Source: Paenibacillus sp. NAIST15-1 (lineage in GTDB: Bacteria; Bacillota; Bacilli; Paenibacillales; Paenibacillaceae). Taken from it: 64,000 bases of DNA. How positions within the stretch are numbered: position 1 is the stretch's first letter; each line of letters starts with the position of its first letter. The stretch is from the NCBI RefSeq assembly GCF_001894745.1, contig NZ_BBYF01000006.1, positions 62,001 to 126,000 on the forward strand, written 5' to 3'. Both the position numbers and the translations under genes were made by a program. Positions 57,261 to 64,000 of the stretch are shown here, piece by piece. The notes under the pieces are model-generated. The model did no database searches, was not told the DNA's origin, and saw only the letters and a list, made by a program, of their open reading frames with translations.

Positions 57261-58657
57261 GGACGCTTCACCCCGCTCTGGAGCCACTCAACGGCTAACA
57301 GCATCGCTTCTCGCACCCATTCCTCCTGTGTCTCGCTGGATTGGGAGGCAAGCCAATTCCGCAAGCGTGGCTGCTGCAGAAGTGTCTGCAATGCTTCCTG
57401 AATCAACGCTTCTCTAGCTGTATCATGCTGTTGTGCCTGACTCGCTATTCGGATCAAGTCTCCTGGGAAGGTATCAGTCGCCTCCCACTCCTCAATATCA
57501 ATATCAGGTGTACAGCTGATGCGAAGTGCGATTGGCCACAGAATCCCTGACACCTCTTCATAAGAAGCATGGTCAAGCTCTTGTGCTTGCCATGCTTCCC
57601 TCCATTGTTCGGTGAAGGATTCCTGCTGCAGCGAGGCATACAAGGGCGTTCGTCCGGTCAGTTCCACACGAATCAGCGTTAATCGCTCCCCCTCTTCACC
57701 TTTCCAAGCTGCCATCTTCTCATCAAGCAGCTGCATGATAGATTGAAGTGAACTTATCCCACTAACATCGATCTGCTCCTGACGCCAGCGAACCGTGTCC
57801 AATGTTTCGAATTGCAGGTTGACATCACCAAGCTCATTCACATTAACCAGGTAGCAGCCTTTCGCACCTGTTTCTTTTACATGCCTGCCTTGTGTATTGC
57901 CGGGATATACAATATAAGGAGATTCGTGCAGGACTTCTCTCTTATGAATATGGCCTAGCGCCCAATAATCATATCCCTTTTCCACAAGCTCTCTCTTGGA
58001 GCATGGTGCGTAGGGATCGTGTTCTACACTTCCATCAACCGTTCCATGAAGCAGACCGATGCGGAACAGTTCATTAGCTGCAACTGTCTGTTGACTCCTA
58101 TGTGTGCTCTCCTCTACGCTATCTGCATGCACCGTACATTCCTCATCCGTGGAAAGGCCTTTCCCCGCTTGCACAGCATTCCTTTCAGGACGGCTGGGAT
58201 ACATCGCTGCCAAATTCTCGTAAACTGCCATGTCTGCATAAGACATGCCGCATATAACCGCTACCGGCGAGGCATTCTTATTCGGAACAATAACGGCTTG
58301 TGGTTTATCCGTAGGGAAAACGGTCACATTGCTTGGCCACTCCCACTTCACCTCGCGATGAAGTGGATCGTGATTCCCATGAATGATATACACGGGAATC
58401 TGCTTATCCTGAAGCTGCTCCATCCCCCGCTGAAGCCTCCACTGCGCCTTAAGCGAGCGATCTCTGCCATCGTATAAATCACCGCTTATGACAACAAAGT
58501 CTACCTTCGCACGAATTGCTAACCGTACGAGATTGTCCCAGGCAGCGAACGTTGATTCCTGAACTTCTCCCTTCAGCTTATCCGGCAGAGCTTGTAGTCC
58601 GCGGAAGGGGCTATCAACATGCAGATCCGCCGCATGTAGAAAACGAAACGGAATCAA
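57257..58657 (-). CDS. yhaO: YhaO-like DNA repair exonuclease (metallophosphoesterase)
   Basis: 466 residues. Mre11/SbcD-like phosphoesterase motifs: LHAADLHVDSPF, VISGDLYDG, IHGNHDPL, and YWALGHIHKREVL. The start is a TTG at 58657 with GGGGGTGAGG upstream. An insertion between the metal motifs (about residues 160-200) is Ser/Glu-rich. It forms, with the downstream yhaN gene, a Mre11-Rad50-like complex that processes DNA ends. Confidence 0.87.
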   Translation of the reverse strand: MIPFRFLHAADLHVDSPFRGLQALPDKLKGEVQESTFAAWDNLVRLAIRAKVDFVVISGDLYDGRDRSLKAQWRLQRGMEQLQDKQIPVYIIHGNHDPLHREVKWEWPSNVTVFPTDKPQAVIVPNKNASPVAVICGMSYADMAVYENLAAMYPSRPERNAVQAGKGLSTDEECTVHADSVEESTHRSQQTVAANELFRIGLLHGTVDGSVEHDPYAPCSKRELVEKGYDYWALGHIHKREVLHESPYIVYPGNTQGRHVKETGAKGCYLVNVNELGDVNLQFETLDTVRWRQEQIDVSGISSLQSIMQLLDEKMAAWKGEEGERLTLIRVELTGRTPLYASLQQESFTEQWREAWQAQELDHASYEEVSGILWPIALRISCTPDIDIEEWEATDTFPGDLIRIASQAQQHDTAREALIQEALQTLLQQPRLRNWLASQSSETQEEWVREAMLLAVEWLQSGVKRP

Positions 58658-58661
58658 TGCC

Positions 58662-59795
58662 TCACCCCCGCTTCAATTGATAATGTAAATATTTGCGCTT
58701 CAATTCATTCACGATACGTGTTAGCGAATAAGTTTGCTTCGCCTTTGCCCACGCAGCCCGCGCAAGTTCATAGCGGAATGATCCATCCATCATCGCTCTC
58801 TCCAGCGCATTACAGAGCGCAGTCGGATCATCAGGCGGTACAAGCAGTCCATTCACCCCGTCTTCAATCTGCTCTGCTATCCCGCCAACATTCGTTCCAA
58901 TAAGAGAAAGCCAGCATAGCGCCGCCTCAGCGAATACAGAACCGAATGCTTCTGCCCGCGACGGTAATACGAAAATATCGAAGAACGGCATAAACTCCTC
59001 GGGATGAAGCATATAGCCATAAAATATCGTCTCATCATATATAGACAGCTCCTGTGCGAGCTGCTCTAGATCCTCCCGAATCGGCCCATCGCCGATAATA
59101 TGAAGTACATAAGCATGACCCCGCCGCTTTAGCTCTGCACATGCCTGCAGCAGTACATCGAGCCCTTTGGCAGGAACTAAGCGGCACATCGTGATGAGTT
59201 GAGGCACTGCATTATCATGGGCGATCGGCTTGAATCGCTTCTCATCAAATCCATTCGGCAGAACCTCTATTCGATCCGCATCATGAACATAAGCCTTCAG
59301 ATACGTCCGGAAAGAATCGGACACCGTCATCATCTCATCCACTTGAGATTCCAACTCACGGTATAAGGATGTTAGAAATTGATGCTCCGGTCCATTGGGT
59401 TCAATCTTTCCATTTAAGATGAGCTCTTGTTCAAAGCTAGAGTGAACGGTCATAATTACAGGTGTATCCGGGTACAACTGCTTCATTACAAGCCCTACAA
59501 TGGGATGATGTGCATGTATCAGATCATAGCGATTCGTAAGTCGCAGCTTCGACCACCAGACATAGTCGCGATACGTTTGAACATATTTCTGCACAATCGA
59601 ACTATCCCCGTACTGCTTCCAATCGAAAGTATGAAAATGGACTTCTTCCTGCCCTTTGCCCCGTATTCGCTTCGGCAGCGAAAAGATCTCCATCTCCCAG
59701 TGGGGCGATTGAAATCGATCAAGTATATATGGAATCATGGAGGATACCCCTCCAGGCTGTTCAGGCGGAAAAAACAATGCTTGCAAAATATTCAT
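58662..59795 (-). CDS. Glycosyltransferase family 4 protein
   Basis: 377 residues with the GT-B architecture: an N-terminal domain ending in a LIHAHHPIVGLVMKQ segment and a C-terminal half with MCRLVPAKGLDVLLQA and the E-x7-E motif (EAFGSVFAEAALCWLSLIGTNVGG). AAGGAGG precedes the ATG at 59795; the frame extends to 59834. Such enzymes transfer sugars to lipids, proteins or polysaccharides. It is upstream of yhaO in a leftward cluster, with 5 bases between, so co-transcription is likely even though the roles differ. Confidence 0.85.
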   Translation of the reverse strand: MNILQALFFPPEQPGGVSSMIPYILDRFQSPHWEMEIFSLPKRIRGKGQEEVHFHTFDWKQYGDSSIVQKYVQTYRDYVWWSKLRLTNRYDLIHAHHPIVGLVMKQLYPDTPVIMTVHSSFEQELILNGKIEPNGPEHQFLTSLYRELESQVDEMMTVSDSFRTYLKAYVHDADRIEVLPNGFDEKRFKPIAHDNAVPQLITMCRLVPAKGLDVLLQACAELKRRGHAYVLHIIGDGPIREDLEQLAQELSIYDETIFYGYMLHPEEFMPFFDIFVLPSRAEAFGSVFAEAALCWLSLIGTNVGGIAEQIEDGVNGLLVPPDDPTALCNALERAMMDGSFRYELARAAWAKAKQTYSLTRIVNELKRKYLHYQLKRG

Positions 59796-59895
59796 GCGAG
59801 CGCCTCCTTCTTGTTCGCGCTTTTCGCCATTCAACCTTTATGATATATTAGAACATATGTTTCAGTAAAGAACCTTCCCAATGGAGCTGTCATTC

Positions 59896-61062
59896 ATGAC
59901 TCATTTGGCTAATTCCCTTTCTGAAGTGAACAATGTGATGGGATCAGTGTCTTCCTGTATCCTTTACATTACATTTATTATGATTCTGATGGCGATTCGT
60001 CTTTATATCCGTCAGCGATCACCAGCATATATTTTGCTCGTTATCTCCTTATTCCTTATGGCGGCGGAACGTCTGATTGATGTGATTCGTCTGCCATTGC
60101 TGGAGTGGAACCCTCATATTTATAACTGGTTTGTCGGTGGCGCGACCTTGCAAGCGTTTTCCTTTGTTCTCGTGAACATGGCGATATACCGGCTCTACAA
60201 GAGGCCTACTCGAGGATATCGGGTTCGCTTCTCAGCAATGCTGCTGGTCATCCCAATTGCGACGATGCTGTCTATTCCTTTTGACACGAACATCACACCT
60301 ACCATCGCTAACGCATGGCCACTGCTGCTATATCTTATGTTCGCAACGCTGTTTTGTTATGTGTGGGTAGCACCCAGAATCGGACAGCGTATCACTTATA
60401 TATGCAGCTTAGCAGCTTACTTTGCCACGATTTTGCTTACATCTATGAATGCCTTGCTGTTTACATACAATAACAATCAGCTGTTCCTGTTGGAACGGCT
60501 ACTCCCACTCGCCTATTACTCCCTATTGTTCTTCATCTTGTTCGAGCGCGTGGTCGAACTGCTTCATATGACTTATCGCACTTCCATTACGGATGGGTTG
60601 ACAGGTCTATTCAATCGAAGACATATTATGAAAGTGATGCAGCAATATATCCGCAACGAGTACAAAATTTCATTTATTTTTTGCGATATCGACAACTTCA
60701 AGAAAGTCAACGATACATATGGTCATGATCAAGCAGACGAAATCTTGAAGCAAGTGTCTCTGATTATTCGGGAAGAGGTGGAGGACTATGGCGTACCTGG
60801 CCGATTCGGAGGCGAGGAACTAGTGGCGCTGATTACGCATCGCAATGCCCGTACCGAGCAAATCGCTGAGGCAATCCGGCATCGCGTAGAACAGGAGACA
60901 ACGGTAACCCTTAGCATCGGTCATAGTACGCTGCGCAAATATATGACTTCAGATGATATTGTACGAGAAGCGGATCAGGCGATGTACTATTCCAAAACTC
61001 ATGGCAAAAATCTAGTCACAAATTATCTCCATATCCAGAAAGCCTCGGGCAACATGTCCTAA
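59896..61062 (+). CDS. Membrane-bound diguanylate cyclase (GGDEF)
   Basis: 388 residues. About seven membrane spans fill the first 220 residues. The GGDEF domain follows (TDGLTGLFNRRHIM, FCDIDNFKKVNDTYGHD, then RFGGEELVAL), with an intact GGEEL active site that makes cyclic di-GMP. No inhibitory RxxD site is obvious. The ATG at 59896 has GGAG upstream; an ATG also exists at 59881. A sensor of membrane or extracellular signals through its 7-TM-like region is inferred. Confidence 0.87.
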   Translation: MTHLANSLSEVNNVMGSVSSCILYITFIMILMAIRLYIRQRSPAYILLVISLFLMAAERLIDVIRLPLLEWNPHIYNWFVGGATLQAFSFVLVNMAIYRLYKRPTRGYRVRFSAMLLVIPIATMLSIPFDTNITPTIANAWPLLLYLMFATLFCYVWVAPRIGQRITYICSLAAYFATILLTSMNALLFTYNNNQLFLLERLLPLAYYSLLFFILFERVVELLHMTYRTSITDGLTGLFNRRHIMKVMQQYIRNEYKISFIFCDIDNFKKVNDTYGHDQADEILKQVSLIIREEVEDYGVPGRFGGEELVALITHRNARTEQIAEAIRHRVEQETTVTLSIGHSTLRKYMTSDDIVREADQAMYYSKTHGKNLVTNYLHIQKASGNMS

Positions 61063-61066
61063 CAAT

Positions 61067-61110
61067 AACAACGCCTTCTCCTGCATCTCCATGCAAGGGA
61101 AGGCGTTGTT
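61067..61110. terminator. Bidirectional terminator between convergent genes
   Basis: AACAACGCCTTC (61067-61078) pairs with GAAGGCGTTGTT (61099-61110). It lies right after the diguanylate cyclase stop and before the ABC permease stop. Confidence 0.75.
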
Positions 61111-61129
61111 CGTTATTCCAGATTAAGTG

Positions 61130-61891
61130 CTATTGAACGTCTCTTTTGTTGAAAATGATGAGAGACAAGCCAAGAAGCACGATCATATACACGGCAAAAA
61201 TCGTAACACTGAAACCGAAGCTCGCTTCTTTAAATGGAAGATTGTCTCCACCGTTGAAATACGGCTGCCAGTTCAAATTCGGGAAAATTAAATACTTGTA
61301 CCACGGCTTGCCAGAGAAGAAGTATATCCCCGCTCCAACGACTGACTTCATCACAATCGGCACGGTAATTGCCAGACCCAAGCTGCGTGTCAGCACAGCT
61401 GCTGTCATCGCAAGCAGTGCATAGAACAGTACATCTGGAATTCGGAAGACGATATCTTTCAATATGGACGCCAGTGTAACATCTGCTGACATGAAGCTGA
61501 AGAAGATCATTCCGATCACAACACTGCAAATGACCGTGAATACATACACCGACAACAAGATGAGTACTACAGTAACCATCTTAGAGGTAAGTACCGTTGT
61601 GCGGCTTGCCGGTCTTATCAACAACTGCTTAATCGTTCCATCTCGATACTCGTCGGTAACGATTTGTGCAGCGACGACCATGATAAAGATGCCAATGAGG
61701 GAGCTGAACAAGAAGTTGACGTCGCTCACAAAAGCCATATATGGATATGGATCACTTTTGAAAATAAAGAACCGCATTGCAGCAGCTACAATTAACGTAA
61801 TAACCGCGATAAACGCGTAAAAATAAGGCACTTGGCGCTTGCTGTTCGCCTTCATCCATTCATTTTGCACAAGGGATACGAAGTATCTCAT
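61130..61891 (-). CDS. ABC-2 type transporter permease
   Basis: 253 residues with six membrane spans (VISAVVTLIVAAAM-style segments from the N terminus on). The family's DEYRDGTIKQLLIRPASRT loop after the second span marks it as ABC-2. It overlaps the ATPase gene (ATGA). Together they form an exporter of lipid, peptide or drug type, and its substrate is unknown. Confidence 0.85.
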   Translation of the reverse strand: MRYFVSLVQNEWMKANSKRQVPYFYAFIAVITLIVAAAMRFFIFKSDPYPYMAFVSDVNFLFSSLIGIFIMVVAAQIVTDEYRDGTIKQLLIRPASRTTVLTSKMVTVVLILLSVYVFTVICSVVIGMIFFSFMSADVTLASILKDIVFRIPDVLFYALLAMTAAVLTRSLGLAITVPIVMKSVVGAGIYFFSGKPWYKYLIFPNLNWQPYFNGGDNLPFKEASFGFSVTIFAVYMIVLLGLSLIIFNKRDVQ

Positions 61892-62820
61892 TCAATACGT
61901 CCCCCTTTCGTCATGGACAAGAACGTCTCCTCTAATGTAGGCGCCACTGTGCGCACCTCATAAATGAGAACACCCGCTTGAACGAACTTCTGTACGGCTG
62001 TAGGAACCTCGTCATGCATCAGTTCAACTTTAACTGCACTGTCTTCCTCTACACTTGCCTTCCAAGCTGTAGATGCCAGCACTTCCATCGCTTTCGCGGC
62101 ATCGTCGACCACGAAGCGAATTGCCATTGCTTGAGATTGTTCGCCCTCTTCATTCGGATCAAGCGATCGTTCCCCGACAAACTTACCGTTCTGAATGATG
62201 AGCACTCGATCACACATGAGTTCAATCTCAGACAATAAGTGACTGGATACGAGAATCGAGATATTTTCCTTCTTCGCGAGATGGCGCAAATAATCACGCA
62301 GTTCACGTATACCGGCGGGATCTAGACCATTCGTAGGCTCATCCAATATCAAAATGGATGGGTTATGAAGCAGAGCCTGCGCAACACCCAGCCTTTGGCG
62401 CATCCCTAGGGAGTACGTCTTAACTTTCTTGTCCAGCGCATTTTCCAAATCTACCAGCTTCACAATTTCCTTAATGCGCTCCTCCGTAATCGGCTTCCCG
62501 CTCATACGTACGAAGTGCTGCAAATTTTTGCGTCCGGTCATAAATTTGTAAAGCTCTGGGTTTTCGACAATCGCGCCAACATGAGCCATCGCCTTCGCGC
62601 GGTCGGTTCGAATATTATGCCCCTCTATTACAATATTTCCAGAAGTCATCGACATCAGGCCGACCATCATCCGGATCGTCGTCGTCTTCCCTGCTCCGTT
62701 CGGGCCAAGGAATCCATATACTTCACCGCGACGCACACTGAATGACAAATCATCGATAATCGTTTTTCCTTTTATCTTTTTCGTGACGTTTTGTAGTTCA
62801 ACAACGACATCATTCACCAT
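61888..62820 (-). CDS. ABC transporter ATP-binding protein
   Basis: 310 residues. Walker A GPNGAGKTT, signature LGMRQRLGVAQALL, Walker B LILDEPTNGLDPAG and the H-loop SSHLLSEIELM are all present. The last 80 residues form an additional domain typical of drug/bacteriocin-exporting ATPases. GGAGCGGATGA precedes the ATG at 62820. It is the first gene of the pair with the permease. Confidence 0.92.
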   Translation of the reverse strand: MVNDVVVELQNVTKKIKGKTIIDDLSFSVRRGEVYGFLGPNGAGKTTTIRMMVGLMSMTSGNIVIEGHNIRTDRAKAMAHVGAIVENPELYKFMTGRKNLQHFVRMSGKPITEERIKEIVKLVDLENALDKKVKTYSLGMRQRLGVAQALLHNPSILILDEPTNGLDPAGIRELRDYLRHLAKKENISILVSSHLLSEIELMCDRVLIIQNGKFVGERSLDPNEEGEQSQAMAIRFVVDDAAKAMEVLASTAWKASVEEDSAVKVELMHDEVPTAVQKFVQAGVLIYEVRTVAPTLEETFLSMTKGGRIE

Positions 62821-63144
62821 TCATCCGCTCCTTTCTCCTGTCTTACCTGGTTGTTCTCGTAGATGCGTATCTCTAGCTTCCCCTAGTCAAATTGTATCCA
62901 TGAGTTGATCTTTCCAACCCCGAATCCTACCACATACTCCATACGTACAAGCTTACTATGACGTTTCGCAAAAATGTCTTACATTATTGTAACCTGTACC
63001 TCCAATCACTACTAGAAAATCACAATGATGAATAAGAGATTTCATGCGGTTATTCCCTAAAGATTCAACGTTGCATCGAAGGCCAGCAGTCCGGTAAACT
63101 ATACAATGCTGATTACTTATACCCATTCGGAAAGGAGCTGTAAC
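62821..63144. other. Intergenic region, no gene seen
   Basis: 324 bases between the divergent ABC transporter and methyltransferase genes. I see no RNA gene or ORF. It must contain both promoters; a TATACAAT-like -10 near 63100 is the only visible element. Confidence 0.4.
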
Positions 63145-64000
63145 ATGTCCCTAGAAAAAACAAACTACTCATTGCCTCAAGCTTATATTGAGCAGATGAA
63201 GCAGATGCTCCCTAAGGATGGGGATGCATTTTTGCAAAGCTATACAGAGCCGCGAACCTTCGGACTGCGTGCTAATCCCGTGAAGTGGCTGACACATCCT
63301 GACGCTCGCTCGCGCTCAGAGAAGCTATTTCAGCTGCGCCCCGTGCCTTGGTGCGAGGAAGGATACTATTACGAAGAGAGCTCGCGTCCTGGCAAGCACC
63401 CGTATCATGCAGCAGGCCTCTATTATATTCAAGAGCCCTCTGCAATATCTGCAGTAGTCCTGCTTGATCCACAGCCAGGCGAATTCATCTTGGATTTGGC
63501 CGCTGCGCCTGGAGGGAAATCTACCCACATTGCAGGACGGATGCGAGGTGAAGGTGTCCTCATCTCCAATGAGATTCATCCACAGCGCGCCAAAATATTA
63601 GCCGAAAATATCGAGCGAATGGGGATCCCCAACACGATCGTCACCCAATCCGATCCACATGCGCTAGCCGTTAAGTTCCCGCAAGCCTTCGATCGGATTA
63701 TGCTCGATGCCCCATGCTCGGGTGAAGGCATGTTTCGTAAAGATAACGATGCTATCAAGGAGTGGTCTCCTGAGCATGTTGCCATGTGCGCAGCACGGCA
63801 ATGGGATATTATTCAGGCAGCAGTAACGATGTTGAAGCCCGGCGGGACGATTGCCTATTCCACCTGCACTTTCAACCATCAGGAAAATGAAGGGATCATT
63901 GAAAAATGGCTTCAGCATTACGAGCAGTTCAAGTTGATTCGCATGGAACGAATTTGGCCTCATCACTCTGAAGGAGAAGGACATTTTGTAGCCGTGTTGC
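63145..64000 (+). CDS. RsmF/NOL1-type 16S rRNA (cytosine-5) methyltransferase, 3' truncated by window
   Basis: The first 285 codons are visible; the gene continues beyond the window. AAAGGAGC precedes the ATG at 63145. The SAM motif I ILDLAAAPGGKST, the catalytic DAPCSGEGMF (Cys in PCS) and the second cysteine in YSTCTF are all present, giving the two-cysteine mechanism of RNA m5C enzymes. Length and motifs suggest RsmF-like (YebU/RsmF) proteins that modify 16S rRNA in Bacillales. Confidence 0.88.
   Translation, partial: MSLEKTNYSLPQAYIEQMKQMLPKDGDAFLQSYTEPRTFGLRANPVKWLTHPDARSRSEKLFQLRPVPWCEEGYYYEESSRPGKHPYHAAGLYYIQEPSAISAVVLLDPQPGEFILDLAAAPGGKSTHIAGRMRGEGVLISNEIHPQRAKILAENIERMGIPNTIVTQSDPHALAVKFPQAFDRIMLDAPCSGEGMFRKDNDAIKEWSPEHVAMCAARQWDIIQAAVTMLKPGGTIAYSTCTFNHQENEGIIEKWLQHYEQFKLIRMERIWPHHSEGEGHFVAVL

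Overview
The window reads as a Bacillales chromosome, most probably Paenibacillus. It carries a YqzE-family protein, a CwlD-type amidase, a YkvI-like carrier, a yhaO-yhaN pair, strong GGAGG ribosome sites, and a perfect Bacillus-type 7-1-7 Fur box. Species cannot be named from the sequence alone. A complete prophage of about 40.2 kb occupies 10069-50221 and is integrated in a tRNA-Leu(CAG) gene.

Left host flank (1-10027): an unrecognised 3' gene end, yqzE-like, a cell-wall amidase, hypothetical genes, an orphan beta-rich tail-like protein, an amidase-signature enzyme divergent from a MerR regulator fused to a methyltransferase-like region, an EamA transporter behind a Fur box, and an intact tRNA-Leu(CAG). 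Right host flank (50249-64000): two small hypothetical genes, a lipoprotein, a DedA protein, a YkvI-like carrier, the YhaO/YhaN nuclease-ATPase pair with a glycosyltransferase, a diguanylate cyclase, an ABC-2 exporter, and the 5' part of an RsmF-type rRNA methyltransferase.

Prophage, read from right to left (most genes on the minus strand): a tyrosine integrase, ImmA protease and ImmR-type repressor on the plus strand form the lysogeny module. A symmetric five-operator switch (47623-47804) faces a Cro-like gene and an excisionase-like gene. Early genes follow: small ORFs, DUF2800, DUF2815 ssDNA-binding, family-A DNA polymerase, PcfK/AcrIIA9-like, PcfJ-like, DUF3102, a primase-VapE helicase, VRR-NUC, SNF2 helicase, DUF4406 and an ArpU-like late regulator. 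A nine-copy iteron cluster sits at the primase/VRR-NUC boundary. The late genes are terminase, portal, MuF-like protein, scaffold, capsid, connectors, tail tube, chaperones, tape measure, distal tail, Tal with 11-residue repeats, stalk protein, fibre, holin, endolysin, a phosphodiester glycosidase and a BclA-C/C1q-like protein. Together they make a long non-contractile-tailed (siphovirus-type) particle.

The left end of the prophage (10088-12130) is accessory and the least explained part. It has a YolD-like gene under a LexA box, a small XRE regulator, four palindromic operators, and tiny hydrophobic plus-strand ORFs resembling holin-like/type I toxins. The regulator's presumed operators sit directly on the promoter of the first hydrophobic peptide, which is the best candidate for an undescribed small regulatory/toxin system here. 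The attachment arms, the hybrid tRNA and a LexA box at the integrase are also visible. All functional assignments are by eye; no database search was possible.
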